Positions 22,301 to 34,184 of a stretch of 64,000 bases of DNA are shown one piece after another. Source of the stretch: Wurfbainia villosa (lineage: Eukaryota; Streptophyta; Magnoliopsida; Zingiberales; Zingiberaceae); the NCBI GenBank assembly GCA_025175895.1, contig CM046004.1, positions 3,844,001-3,908,000 on the forward strand. Direction: 5' to 3'. Under the pieces are notes generated by a model. It was given only the letters and a program-made list of their open reading frames with translations, was not told where the DNA came from and did not search any database. The translations under genes were made by a program, and so were the position numbers. Every line of letters begins with the position of its first letter. Position 1 is the first letter of the stretch.

Positions 22301-25300
22301 ATTCCTTATATAAGAATAAGGAGACATACAAACTTAAACTATAGGGTATTAAACTAATGAGTCATACCAATGAAACTTTGGGAAAAAATAATAGAAAAAG
22401 ATTAAGAAAGGAGACCATGGTTCTCAAAAATCAATTTGGATTCATGCCAGGGAAGGTCGATAATGGTTTATACATCTTCTCGCATAACTAATTGAAAAGT
22501 ATAGAGAGCAAAAGCGAGGATCTACATGGTATTCATTGATTTAGAAAAAGCATGATAGAGTTCCAAGAGAAATAATATGGAGAATTTTAGAAAAAGAGGT
22601 GTTAGTGTAATATATATCAACTAATTAAGGATATTAAGTAACGACCAGAGAAGACTTGATTAAGTGGATTAATCAAGCATTTCCAATAAAGATAGGGTTA
22701 CATCGAGGATCACTTTAAGTCCCTATCTTTTACACTAATCGTGACGAACTCACTTTGGACACATTCAAGACACATTACTAGTGGTGCATGTTGTTTCAGA
22801 GATGATATTGTTTTAGTAGATGAGACATGTGAAGGAGTAAATGTTAAACTAGAATCTTGGCGGAAAACACTTTAGAAGTGAAAGGTTTTAAGCTTAGTAG
22901 AGGAAAGGCAGAATATATGGAATTTAAATTTAGCAATATTAGGCGTAATGAGACAAGTGTTAAGATAGGAGATGATGAGTTATGCGGAATTGAGAGCTTT
23001 AAATATTTAGGATCATTTTTTGAGATGATGGAGGAGGATTGAGAGAGATGTCTTACATAGAATCTGGCGGGATGGTTGAAATGGAGGAAAGCATCGGGTA
23101 TTTTATGTGATCGTAAAGTGCCTCTAAAACTTAAAGGAAGTTCTACAAAACGGCGATTAGACTCGCTATGTTATATGGAGGAATGTTGGGCTACGACTCG
23201 GCGTATGAGCAAAGAGATGAGAGTTGCAGAGATGATGAGGATGTTAAGGTGGATGTGCGGACATACGAGGATGGACAGAATAAGAAATGAGAGCATTAGA
23301 GAAAAAGTTGGTGTTGCATCTATTGAAGGAAAGCTCCGAGAGACACGTTTAAGGTGGTACGGACATGTACTTAGACGGCCAATAAATGCTCCAGTTAGGC
23401 GATGTGAAACGATACCAAATATACACATCAAACGAGGAAGAGGAAGACCAAAAAAGACTTGGTTAGCAACAATAAAACAAGATAAAATTTATTTAAATAT
23501 AGATGATGATATAGTAGGGGATAGAGTCCAATGGCGTAGAAGGATCCATATAGCCGACCCCACCTAGTGGGATAAGGCTTTGTTGTTGTTGTTGTTGTTG
23601 TTGTATATAATTAATTTTAAATTATAAGTTTAACTATTTAGATTATTTAATATTAACTCAAAGGTCAATTAATATAAACTTAAATTTATTAAGCTATAAT
23701 AATTTATTAATTTATCCATAAATTGTAGAATGTAATATCAAAATAACTAATATTATAATTAACCATAGATTATTTGAAGTATAAAATATATGTCTCTAGC
23801 TAATTTAAATTCATCCATAGATTTAGTTAACTTTATAAAAACTTACAAAGATATAAAATCGTTGTTATTAGATTTAAGCAAGCCTGTGACGATACATTAA
23901 GGGTTTGGGTTGGTCTGACCCACTGAAAGAGCATAAAACTTTGAATCAGTGCTTGTTATAGCTCCAATAGATGGTAAAATAGGAGAATAAATTGAAGTTA
24001 TGCATTCCATAGTTATAAAAGGAATTGATTAATGCTGAAAAAGTGTTTGAAGGGTAAAGGAGTCCATAGAAAATTCTTTTCTTCATTTGTTGAGTGGGTC
24101 ATGACTATTAAGCTTGAGATTGTCTTGAAGTGTTTTTAGCCAAAAACAGAACTTAGTTTTTGAATAGGAGAATTTATGTTGACATAGAACTGGTAGATAG
24201 AAGGGAAGACTGAACAGAAGAGAGTAGGAAACGAAAACATGGAGAGAGGAATATAAAGAGTGAAGATTAAAAGAAAGAAGACATTACATGCTTAATTATG
24301 TTAAGGACCTCAATTTTTAGGCTGTAATCGTCAACAGTTCCTGTAAAATCCTACATCTATTCTATTCACCATTTGAACAAGCCAGACCATTAAAGATAGA
24401 AGAACGCACTCGAGTAAGAACTTAATTCTAGATTTTCGAATAAACATATGAATGAGAACATCTATTCTCTAGTATCTGCGTCTAATTATCTAGCAAAAAT
24501 TCTTTTCTGTCGTTAGGCTAAGTAGTAATGACATTTCTAGGTTTCTTTCTCATGTGAATTGGGATACTTAGTCATTCTTGTTGTTGCTGGGATGGATTGG
24601 AATAATTTATCTGTATATTTTGGATACATACTACAAGATAGATTCTCTTTTTGTTGGTATTAGAGTTTATCAATAAAGCATATCTCCTAATTGTGCACTT
24701 GCAGGCTGGATTAATCGCTTTGCTAATGCCGGTGATACTGCTGTGGTAGTTGCAGGAAATGCAGCATTCAGGGTACTTGACCATTTGCTATGTATTCATT
24801 TATCGCTACAAGTTCTTTAGTCATGTGTTCGCCATATAGCCTGCTTTGGGTATGTGCAATTGTATGAACATACTATGTTTCTCAGTCTATCTCATATGTA
24901 GGATAATTGGGACCGCTAGGCATTGGTCAACAGCATATGTCAGTCACTGAGCTTCTTGGTTCTTGGCTTCTGAAATACATATACATGAATATGATTCATT
25001 TTATTTCGAGATGAGTAACCCTAAACGCCTAATAGCTTTTTTTTTGGTTCTCCAACATGTCCACTTGTTCAGCTGCGGCAAGCAAAACAAGAAATTGTAA
25101 CTGCAAGCAAAGTGGCCTACAGATTTATGTCTGGTTTAGCTTCAAATCCAAATTCAGAGGGTACACCAGAATCCCCAAGCAATTCTAACAGAGGTAGCCC
25201 TAGATTTCAAGGTGCATGGTTTAAAAACTTGATGTCCATTGGCGCGAAACCATCGGCGGCAAGCACATCGGAGCTCACAGGAGAGTCTGTCGATGTGCCT

Positions 25301-25351
25301 ATCCACCATCAACAACACTCCGAAGCTGCGACACAGCTCGAAACTAAATAG
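13367..25351 (+). CDS. DeSI/PPPDE-type thiol peptidase
   Basis: Spliced CDS: 13367-13501, 19108-19369, 24705-24772, 25073-25351 (744 nt, 247 aa), all with GT-AG borders and matching phase. Exon 1 encodes MKEVVLHVYDVTNSGSEK and ends GGIFHSAIQ with the catalytic His (residue 41). Exon 2 holds SFGFCEQGSGVFSCPPG and the catalytic Cys 115 in LLSKNCNHFCDTFC. Exon 3 is GWINRFANAGDTAVVVAG. Exon 4 is a Ser/Pro-rich tail ending at TAG. The PPPDE fold is a papain-like peptidase; animal relatives remove SUMO or act on ubiquitin or palmitoyl groups, while the plant substrate is unclear. Introns 1 and 2 exceed 5 kb and intron 2 carries a SINE and a LINE, yet the coding frame is clean. CCCCAG/GTAG inside exon 2 (about 19175) looks like a splice site but is coding. 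Confidence 0.93.
13502..19107 (+). other. Intron 1 of the DeSI-like gene
   Basis: This is 5.6 kb of AT-rich sequence between GT (13502) and AG (19106-19107). Short open frames at 14611-14805, 16010-16210 and 18779-18985 have no recognisable protein. It contains a (GT)n run at 17660-17680 and AT-rich stretches at 18360-18520. No autonomous element is evident. Confidence 0.75.
19803..20012 (+). mobile_element. SINE with 16-bp target-site duplication
   Basis: Identical 16-bp repeats AGAGAGTGCTAAACTG flank it at 19787-19802 and 20013-20028. The 210-bp body is GC-rich in an AT-rich intron. The head has a pol III A-box-like TGGCTAGCGCA (about 19822) and a B-box-like GGTTAATCCC (about 19861). The tail has a module 'gatttacctctcttacgatgacc...ggcggttccaacctttt' found in other copies here. 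There is no coding sequence. The size, TSD and structure indicate a SINE mobilised by a LINE. Confidence 0.85.
20776..21260 (+). pseudogene. LINE endonuclease domain (broken)
   Basis: The plus strand encodes LRFGTWNIGTL, IRCVQETKWVG, INVISVYAS and MILIGGDLNGRIGVK in order, the motifs of an AP-endonuclease-like domain that nicks target DNA. They lie in different frames, with a stop right after the first motif. Confidence 0.75.
23076..23567 (+). pseudogene. C-terminal part of LINE ORF2
   Basis: The frame reads GHTRMDRIRNESIREKVGV, LRETRLRWYGHVLRRP and RGRGRPKKTWLATIKQD, the conserved tail after the RT domain in plant RTE-type LINEs, ending HIADPT just before 'ctagtgggataaggctttgttg'. The upstream RT (KYLGSFF near 23005) is in another frame, so this is only a remnant. 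Confidence 0.85.
23622..24704 (+). other. Rest of intron 2 of the DeSI-like gene
   Basis: AT-rich sequence follows the LINE up to the AG at 24703-24704. No gene or recognised element is seen. Confidence 0.7.
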
Positions 25352-26374
25352 GAATCTATGTTGTACCGCTAGGCATGATGTGTTTTAACTGTAACTCTCT
25401 GATTCTTGTGATTGCAATTGCAAAGAATCATTGTTAAGAGAATTGCTGTATCTTGTATTTGACCGCTAGCCTTGGATCTGTTCTATCAACGTTTATCCCT
25501 TGAATGTTCTGAATCTTATGCAAGTTGCGTTTCACTGTGAAATCACATATTTCGCTTTTTTGCTTTGCAGTATATTTCTTTTGTTAAGAGAATTGCTGTA
25601 TCATGTAAAATGCAAGTTAAGTTAAAAAATATATATATTTAAGTTTTTCCAAGCAAGATAACTGAATCTGAACGTAATACCAAAAGCCACTTGTCTCTGG
25701 GATTTCATCCATCTTAAAATTTCATCCCTATGAAGTTTTTTGATGTTCACTGACCGACCAGTTGACCTCGAAGAGTTCGATCATGGGCATTCTGAAATTT
25801 TGATCAGAGATCAATGACAAGGCAATTTAAAAAAAAAAATTGAAACTGTCAATTTTTATCGATCTATCCATTAATTATGAGTAATTATCATGTCTTAATT
25901 ATCATTGATATGTGAGACAGAAAATGGCTGCCATAACAGTAGATTCATTTAATTGGTAGGAGACCAGGCACTCACTGATTACTCCGTCCATGATTAGTGT
26001 TCCCGATTTCTTCCATTCTGCGAAGTCAACTGATCGAATCACAACATTTCTTTAATTTTAATTGGACTCAGTCAGGAATTTTGACATTTAACTAAGCACC
26101 GATATAAAGAAAGCAGGTAAGGAGTTAGCTTCTCGCACGATTATGAATTTATCATATAAACCTGCAAGCACGTTCCAAATTTAATTAGCTCGATCGAGAG
26201 AAAAACTTTCCAATATTCTTTTTAAAAATCTTCGTCCTCGATCAAATTTCTCGGAATTGATCGATTAAATATCGATGGAAGTCGCCCTATTTATCCGCAA
26301 AATTCAAGAGGAGGCGGCATCTCAATCGTTTGGCCGGCTGTACGTAGGAGATGATCGGCCAGGCAGCTGGAGCA
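25352..26374. other. 3' UTR of DeSI-like gene and expansin upstream region
   Basis: A repeated 'gttaagagaattgctgtatc' occurs at 25433 and 25582 in the probable 3' UTR. The rest is AT-rich spacer. A TATAAA at 26103-26108 could serve the expansin, giving a leader of about 240 nt; this is weakly supported. Confidence 0.5.
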
Positions 26375-27343
26375 ATGGCCTCGCCACTGCGGCAGCGCGG
26401 CCGCCTCGCGTTAGTCCTCCTCGTTCTCCTCCTCGGCACGGCCACCACGTCGTCGGCTTTAAAGTTGCCGAAAATACCTAAACTTCCCCGTTTCGGACCC
26501 AGCCGTTGGAGTTACGCCCACGCCACCTTCTACGGCGACGAGACGGCGTCGGAGACCATGGGTACACCGCTATATCTCACCGGCAGTACTCATGCATGGT
26601 TCTTCCGTTAAACTCTCTTCGCTGTCGATTCCAGGCGGAGCATGCGGCTTCGGGAACCTGTTCAGCACCGGGTACGGGACGGCGACGGCGGCGCTGAGCA
26701 CGGTGCTGTACCGGGGCGGATTCTCCTGCGGGAGATGCTTCCAGATCCGGTGCGCGAAGTCGCAGTACTGCTTCCGTGGGTCTCCGATCGTCACCGTCAC
26801 CGCCACCAACCTCTGCCCGCCCAACTGGGCCTTGCCCTCCAACAACGGCGGCTGGTGCAACCCTCCCAGGCCCCATTTCGACATGTCCAAGCCGGCCTTC
26901 ATGAAGATCGCCCAGTGGCGCGCCGGCATCGTCCCGGTCATGTACCGGAGGTACGTTACCGATCAAACAAGTCGATAGATAAATATCATATATAAGGTCT
27001 GTGCATGCATGCATTGATCGATGGATGCAGGGTGCCGTGCCCGCGGAGCGGAGGGGTTCGGTTCTTGCTGCAGGGCAATGGGTACTGGCTGCTGGCGTTC
27101 GTGATGAACGTCGGAGGGGCGGGGGACGTCGGAAGCGTGTGGGTGAAGGGGAGCAGGACGGGGTGGATCAAGATGAGCCACAACTGGGGAGCCTCCTTCC
27201 AGGCCTTCTCCCGCCTCGGCGGCCAGTCGCTGTCCTTCAAGGTCGTCTCCTACTCCACCAAGCAGACCATCTTCGCATACAACGTCGCTCCGGCCAACTG
27301 GTGGACCGGCAAGACGTACCAGGCTCGCGTCAACTTCAAGTGA
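26375..27343 (+). CDS. Alpha-expansin
   Basis: Spliced CDS: 26375-26561, 26635-26950, 27031-27343 (816 nt, 271 aa) with GT-AG introns in phase. A signal peptide (LALVLLVLLLGTATTSSA) is followed by a basic Pro-rich linker (LKLPKIPKLPRFGPSRW). The family-45-like domain begins YAHATFYGDETASETMGGAC, then has the ordered Cys pattern, the alpha-expansin loop NNGGWCNPP and the HFD motif (residues 143-145). The cellulose-binding-like domain has VWVKGSRTGWIKMSHNWGA and ends YQARVNFK. Expansins loosen cell walls without hydrolysis. An ATG eight codons upstream (26351) is in frame; 26375 is preferred because the signal peptide starts there. The linker before WSYAHATFYG is longer than in most family members. 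Confidence 0.93.
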
Positions 27344-29173
27344 TCATGCCGGCGCCGGTGCATGGAGCTCCGGTCGGCCGGCGGGGACGGGAATAAGCTC
27401 CCGTACGTACGTATTCTCGATCTGTACACGGTTGAACGATCGGGATCGGCCACAAACTTAATTCGCCATGCGTGTAATTAAATCAAAAATTTGTGAGGGG
27501 TTAATTTCGTTTTGTCGTCGTGTTCTTCGCTTCCATTTTGTAACCTTCTTCTCGGCCATTAATTCCATGTTTTCTCTTCTCATGCTTGTGATGCACTCTG
27601 ATTTCGCATTCATAGCTTCTTAATCTTTCTTAATTTACGCACTCTTAAGTTTTGTCTTAGGATGATAACATCAGTTTTGGAGGAATCCTTTCGAAGTTTA
27701 TTATACTTCTCTTCGTTAACAGTACGTAGTTTTTTTTATCTAAAAAAAAGACTTTATTATTAGAGCATAATTTTAGATTAATATTTATAGTTCTTTGTCA
27801 ATCTAGCGATCTCCATCGGTCTATTTTAAAGTCATTGTAAAAGAGATAAATCATAAAGGATTCTATTAATTTTAATGTGATGATCAAAACACGTGAAGGT
27901 TATTTGAATTCAAAAAAAAAAAAAAATCTCTTCCGAAATCTATTCTTATCTTATTCGTAAATTTAATCGTGTCTTAACTATCATATCATCTCTGTAGAGA
28001 CAATATCAATAGTTGCAATGTACAACTTATAATATAGGGATAAATGGATATTCTTCGACTATTGGCTAAGTTGGAGCTATCTGGTTTGTACTTCTTGAAA
28101 ATCAAATATAGGTGCTAATAATTTTCTTTTTTTTTAATATTCTAATACTCAATTAAATTTTGATTAAAATATATTATATAATTTTTAGTAATAATAAAAA
28201 CTCCTCCTTCGTCTTAAATTTACTTTAAGCTAAAGATTTAAAATCTCTACGTCGCGAGACATTCTTTGAAAAAATATAATTCAATTTTGTATTATAATAT
28301 TATACGATGACGAATTTAAAAAAAATTATTCGAATATTTTGAAGGCAGATTTGTCACGATGAACAGAATACGATTTGATATTGATATGCTCAAAATAATA
28401 CATGAAATTGATCAACTATGAATAAATTACTAATGCTTTTTTGATTTATCTTTGATAATTCACTTGACCTCCGTTGATAAGATATTTCAAAGATCAATAG
28501 TAGAGCATGATTAATCATTTCAAAAAATTAGTAATTCAGATATTTTAGTATCGATAACAAAAAAAAATCTCCATGTTATAACTAACATTTATCTCACGGA
28601 AAACGTGTATTTTTTCACTTCCCGCTGGCCTTCGCTCGTCGTCACTCGCCGAACGAAGCAACATCTCGTCAGTATCGTTTGTCGCCGCAGCCTTCCTTAC
28701 CGCTGCAATGCTTTCGTCCCGGCGCGTATTTGCCACAGGACAAATCTACTGCGAAGGGATAATTCAAGCGCGAATCACATGAAGCGTTTTAATTGCTTTA
28801 TTTATTTATTTATTTATTTTCTTTCATTCGAATTAATTTTCCGCTCCGCTCGATCATCGATCCAGCGCTGAACGCTACGGTCTGATTCGGTCCAGCGTCT
28901 TGCTTCATTAATTTACATCAGAAAAATGACAAACGAACGAAGAAGACGATGCCGCGAGCGATTCATCATTGCACACCTCGCCACTGTTTGGAGCCATGGA
29001 GCACTCATGCGACATCGACATGTCCTTTCGCCTCCTCACCGACGAGGCCACTTATTTCGATCCTCGCCCTTAATTCGCGTATATATATATATATATACAT
29101 CACGGAAGCGAGTCATCGAGATCAATCGCACCGGCCCTGCTAAATAATTGAGATTCCGCGGCGGAGATCGGAC
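27344..29173. other. Intergenic region between expansin and peroxidase
   Basis: The expansin 3' UTR gives way to AT-rich sequence. A minus-strand SINE relic lies near 27725-27925. A segment at 28225-28345 (gacgaatttaaaaaaaattattcgaa) recurs inverted at 60430-60520. A (TTTA)n run is at 28797-28820 and a (TA)n run at 29078-29097, about 75 bp upstream of the peroxidase ATG, which may act as its TATA region. Confidence 0.6.
27725..27925 (-). mobile_element. SINE relic
   Basis: Read on the minus strand it gives 'ttgaattcaaataacc', 'cacgtgttttgatcatcac', 'gatttatctcttttacaatgac' and 'gagatcgctagattg', in the same order as the plus-strand copies at 34960-35180 and 35310-35545. It is old and has no clear TSD. 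Confidence 0.55.
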
Positions 29174-30308
29174 ATGACGTCGGAAAAACGTGCCGTGTCG
29201 GCGGTGACGACCTTGGCCATGGCAGTGGCCTTGTGGCTTGGTGGCGCAAGGAGAGCAGAGGCTCAGCTCGACGTCGGCTTCTACTCCCAGAGCTGTCCTC
29301 GAGCGGAGGCCATCGTCAAAGAGGAGGTCGAGAAGGCCCTCGCCGACGACGAAGGCGTCGGCGCTGACCTCCTCAGGATGCACTTCCATGACTGCTTCGT
29401 CAGGGTGATCGATTGCACTTCTTGTTAATTATCTCTCGCTGAATTAAGCAGCTGATCGACGCGGATCACGACAAATGTTGGTTTCGTATATCAGGGCTGC
29501 GATGGTTCTATTTTGTTAGACTCCACCAATAGTAGCACGGCCGAGAAGGATGCGCAGACCAACCTCACGCTCGAAGGGTTCGACATTATCGACGCTGCGA
29601 AGGAGAAGCTGGAAGCTGCCTGCAAAGGAATCGTCTCCTGCGCCGACCTCCTTGCCTTCGCTGCCAGGGACGCCGTCGTTCACGTAACGTTGTCGTTGCT
29701 CTGTTTTTGTTTGACTTCCCAATTGAGTGGAATGTTGGGCGTTAATTTGGATGGTCGGACAGTACGGAGGGATTCACTACCGGGTGCCGTCCGGGAGAAG
29801 AGACGGAAGGATCTCCGTTGCCTCCGACGCCGACATCCTCCCTTCGTCGGACTTCAAACTCGCCAAGCTCACCGACTTGTTCGCCTCCAAGGGCTTGAGC
29901 CAGAGCGATATGGTCGTCCTCTCTGGAGCTCACACGGTGGGCATTGCCCACTGCGATGCCTTCTCGAAGCGGCTGGACTCGGCGGACCCCGGGCTGGACG
30001 CGAAGTACGCGGCGGCGTTGAGGAAGCAGTGCCCGCCGGCGAGCAACAACACGGTCTCGATGGACCCGCAGTCGCCGCACAAGTTCGACAACCATTACTA
30101 CCGCCTCGTGCTCCGCAACCGCGGCCTCTTCGCCTCCGACGACACCCTGCTGTCCAAGCGGAGCACGGCGGCGCAGGTGATGCAGCTCGCAGGCGACTTC
30201 AAAGGCTTCCAGCGAGCGTTCGCGGCCGCCATCATCAAGATGGGGAACATCGGCGTCCTCACCGGCTCCGGCGGCGAGGTACGCACCAATTGCAGAGTCG
30301 TCAACTGA
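29174..30308 (+). CDS. Class III (secretory) peroxidase
   Basis: Spliced CDS: 29174-29404, 29495-29683, 29763-30308 (966 nt, 321 aa). A signal peptide (to about residue 30) precedes QLDVGFYSQSCPRAEAIV. The distal haem site is LLRMHFHDCFVRGC with Arg68 and His72; the proximal haem His197 is in VLSGAHTVGIAHC. The conserved KGIVSCADLLAFAARD and the eight family Cys are present, ending TNCRVVN at TGA. Such enzymes use H2O2 in the wall to oxidise phenolics, for example in lignin or suberin cross-linking, and can also make reactive oxygen. It resembles the 'peroxidase 5' group in its C-terminal half. There are no breaks, and the exons are very GC-rich. Confidence 0.95.
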
Positions 30309-31944
30309 GCGACTGGCCATGTACGCAGGGAATTTCCTTTGTTTACTTATCGATCAAATTGTAATGTCGCGTCGTTGTATCTCATGATTCAAGAACATAA
30401 AATGTTTGTGTTATTAAAAATTGTCGATGAGCAGGGAAACTGGGAACTGGTTCCTCTGCATTTGGCAGGGGAGAATCAAGGGACATGTGAACGATGATTG
30501 ATGGCGGCGATCGCCGGCGGAGTTGGTGGAATCGTTGCGCAGTAAATAGAATTAAATGCAGTCGAAGTCTGTCTGGTCGACCTTCGACCTCATCAAGCGA
30601 TAAGATTTTTTGTCGAATCTAACGAGTGGCCGATCAATTGCACCATTTGATTTGCTAATTGAAAGCTTAGATCTTGCTTTTGATAAAGCAATTACTGCTG
30701 GTGGCGGTTGGTGGGCGATCTAAACTTGATTGTATCGTGAAACCAGAAACAATCTCGCACGTTTTCTGTCCGAAGGATAGTTTCTTGGGAAAATATCCTC
30801 TCTTTTTTTTTAGTTTATTCAAAAGAATTAATACGACTATGTTTATATGCCAATAAAAATTTAATATGTGATCAACAAATCAAAACTGTATGGAGGTGAT
30901 TTTCAGTCGATGGGAGCTGGTTCTGAGATCTCAAGTTCATCGTCATTGGAGGTCAAGATCAAAGATTATGGCGCAACTGTGCAAGGAAGGAGACGACGCC
31001 ACAGTTTATTTCTAAAACTGATTTGACAAAGGGCTCTTAACGTCTTAATCCGACCTAAATTTCATGTTTAATTTTTTTAATAAGCTAACGAGTTAAACCT
31101 GATTTTAACTATCGAAACGTTGCTTAGCTTGATTTAATTCCTTTTTTTATAAATCTTGAGGAATTATAATTATAAAATTATTATAGTGTGATTTAGAAAT
31201 TTCAAAAATAATCGATTTTTTTAAAGAATATTATTTCATTTAATTTAATAAATTATTTGTTTAATATAAATAAACTGCTCAATAATTAATCCAGGAACAC
31301 GAGAGAGAGAGAGAGTAAAAAATGAGTTGTCGCATTAAAAATAGTCGAACCTTATTTTTTATTCAGATATATTTTGATAAATTGAAATTAAAAAGAAAAT
31401 ATATATTTTTTTTAACATTTTATTCGCACGGAGAAATCTGCGGAATCTCCTCCGACCTAATCCGTACCGGACCAACGTGGCAGGTAGGCGTAGATTCCTT
31501 CCTGATTCCTTCCGTCGCCGCCATCGGGCACCTCGTCCGCACGATGGACCTCGCAGCGAGATCCCTACCGTCCGCCGCTGATCTTATCCCCCCAACGTCA
31601 GCGCCAGCCCGACGCGACGAAATCCCATTTCCACCTGCGATTTCGTTACCCATTTACCACCCTTCTCTGTCATTCCATTTAATGATAATTTATTTGCGAC
31701 GCCTCGCGAGTCTACCCACCGCCACTACCCCACCTTCCCCCTCCTAGACAAACCAAACCGAGCCGATCCGATCGGATCTCTCCCTGCTTTATCAGAAAAG
31801 ATTCGGTTTTTATTTATTTATTTATTTCTACGCGACGACCCGACCCCGATTCTTCTCTTCCTCGCTCCTCTTCTTCGATACTTTCTTCGATTCCAAGCCA
31901 CCCATCGAAGACCAAATCGCCGGAGAGGATTCGCTCAGATCGAG
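30309..31944. other. Intergenic region upstream of the GARP factor
   Basis: AT-rich spacer with a (GA)n run at 31300-31315. From about 31430 it turns GC-rich, probably promoter and 5' leader of the next gene; a TTTATTTATTTATTT run is at 31808-31826. Open frames here have no recognisable protein. Confidence 0.6.
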
Positions 31945-34184
31945 ATGGAGATGGTCGAGCGCGGGCAGCGGTTCCGGAATGACTACATCCGCGCGCTCGA
32001 GGAGGAGCGCAAGAAGATCGAGGTCTTCCAGAGAGAGCTGCCGCTTTGCTTTCAGCTCGTCACGCAAGGTTGGGTTCCCCTTCTTCTTCTGGTCCGATTT
32101 TTGGTTATTTCTTGTTTTCGATTCGTGAAATGGCGGTGACGGTGCAGCGATCGAGAGCGTGGAGGAGCAGATGTGTGAGGAGGAGAGGTTAGTGAATGGT
32201 AATGAGCCGGTATTGGCAGAGTTCATCCCTCTGAAGCCGAGTTCAGCGTCGATGGCGAAGGAGGCGGAGAGAGGTGAGCAGGCGGCCAGAGGCTTTGATG
32301 CGAAGCCGGACTGGCTTAGATCTGTCCATCTATGGAATCAGTGCGCGGACACTGGCCCGAGAGCGGTGAGCTGATTTATTGAGATTTTTTTAGTAGATAA
32401 TTGCAGGATCTTTTTCGCCCTATCTTTGTGTAGGTTTTCATTTGTTGTCGGATCGCAGGAACCGCCGGTGAAGCCCATAGCCGTGAGTTTGAAGAAGATG
32501 GGCGGCGCTTTCCAACCTTTTGAGCGAGAGAAGCACGCTGCCCCACCTCCGGTGGTGTCGACAGCGGCGGCCGCTAGTTCTACCACTAGCTTCAGTGGTA
32601 TCCGCGGATGCGGTGGCAACGGTAGCACCACAGGAGACAAGGAGAAGGAAAGGCAATCTCAAACCAATCGAAAAACCAGACGCTGCTGGTCGCCAGAGCT
32701 CCACCACCGCTTCGTCGACGCCCTTCAACAGCTCGGTGGTGCCCATGGTACCCCCCACAACTCACATCTTTCATCCTCACGCCTCATTTCGAGACTAAAT
32801 TCTAAATTTTCTATTCAATTCGTCTCAGTTGCAACCCCGAAGCAGATCAGGGAGCTGATGAAGGTGGATGGGCTCACCAACGACGAAGTCAAGAGCCATT
32901 TGCAGGTAATTTGGATACCACTTTTAATTCTCCTCCTTTAATTGTGTAAACGTACTGCATTTTCTTTCTTTCCTTTTTTTTGTTATCATATCACACAAGC
33001 AAAGAATCGGATCCTCGCCAACAAATGATTCCTCATGAAGCTTGTTTGCTCGAAGACAATGATCTCTTCAGCCGTCATCTACCCAAGGATTACTCGTCTG
33101 CAAATATTTTTCTGAACTATCATACAAAACAAATTTCTTAACTCGTTACCAACATCCCTATATGTTCTTTAGAGTAATAAATACGAATAATTGAGTTCCT
33201 CATGGAGCTCTGATTCTCCTTGTTTCTCGCACCATGTTTCATGCTCTACTTTGATTTTTCCACAAAAGGTCAGTTGCCTCCATTCACAAATTCCAGCTTT
33301 GGAGCAGAACGTATATTCCCTTAACATCACCCACTATCGGGATTTACCCGTCCGACTGAAAAGTCATAGGTCAGTGCCAAGAATAGTTCTCTAGAGTGTG
33401 ACCAACCATGATTAGGATGATAGCTTCCAATTGGCGTATTAGGTGCTTGGATTAGCATCCATTTCAATAGATTCCAGATATGCTGTATGATTAGACCACA
33501 CTGTCTTTTAATCTTGGCGGACCCAGTGATCGCCCAAACCATTCAAGTCTTGATGGGGAGAGATTCTCTGCATCCAAGTTTATGATGTAGACTGAAAGCT
33601 ATGGAGAAATGTAGGAGTTAAGAAGTTCCTTTTTTTTTACTTTTACTTTTAGTCAAAAGGACTTGTGGAGTTGATAAAACTTGATCCTTCACGACTAATT
33701 TAATCCCCATGCATATGGAGTTTGACAAAAGATCAGGAACAAGAGGTTGTCTGCGTGTTTTTTTTTTTTTGAAGAAATTAGAAAAATTTCCAAGAGATTG
33801 ATACGTTTCCTTTTTGTTGTTCAGAAATACCGACTGCACAGTAGACGACCAGGCACGGCAGCTCAGAGCAACAGCAGCACCAGCAGCACCCCGGCGCCGC
33901 AGATTGTGTTGGTCAGTGGCATTTTGGTCCCGCCGCCGGAGTTTGCGGCGGCATCACCTCCTGCCGGTGGTTCTTGTGCTCCTCCCGGCGGAGTCTATGC
34001 CCCGGTGGCAAGACTCCCTTGGGACTCGAGGTCTCCAAAGCAGCAGCAAGCAACACAAGTACTATCGCCGAGATCATGCAGTAGAGATAGAGACGATGGC
34101 AGTGATGACGACGAAGCGACCGACTCTGCGTCCCTTACTGCCTCTGCAGCTTCCCAAACGACGATAGCGTCGCCTTCCTTTTGA
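31945..34184 (+). CDS. GARP/G2-like factor of the NIGT1/HHO (HRS1) group
   Basis: Spliced CDS: 31945-32068, 32148-32365, 32459-32747, 32829-32905, 33825-34184 (1068 nt, 355 aa), all GT-AG and in phase. The N-terminal conserved block (RFRNDYIRALEEERKKIEVF, then ELPLCFQLVTQAIE) is typical of HRS1/HHO proteins. The GARP DNA-binding domain, residues about 185-241, reads KTRRCWSPELHHRFVDALQQ, ATPKQIRELMKVDGLTNDEV, KSHLQKYRLH, split over exons 3-5. The tail is Ser/Pro/Gln-rich with an acidic stretch (DRDDGSDDDEATDSAS). Known members repress nitrate and phosphate starvation genes in the nucleus; the target genes here are unknown. Intron 4 (32906-33824) is about 0.9 kb. Confidence 0.93.

Larger units (their letters stand above)
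20391..23601 (+). mobile_element. LINE (RTE-like) with perfect 20-bp TSD
   Basis: The same 20 bases, TGTATATAATTAATTTTAAA, occur at 20371-20390 and 23602-23621. The element begins with a GC-rich leader (cgtggccggtcccaagcccgg) and ends in a (TTG)n tail (23579-23601), as plant RTE-type LINEs often do. Endonuclease start RFGTWNIGTL lies near 20776, with VISVYA near 21070 and LIGGDLNGRIG near 21173. RT pieces follow, then the conserved C-terminal part at 23076-23567. Multiple stops and frameshifts break it. It lies in intron 2 of the DeSI-like gene, same orientation. Confidence 0.9.

Noticed and set aside
26570..27014. Long minus-strand frames across the expansin
   Set aside because: Shadows of GC-rich expansin exons, with no family features.
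29742..30320. 192-codon minus-strand frame across the peroxidase
   Set aside because: Antisense shadow of peroxidase exon 3; the plus-strand frame carries all haem and Cys motifs.
31322..31747. 141-codon frame upstream of the GARP factor
   Set aside because: Starts in AT-rich spacer and crosses into the leader; no protein features.
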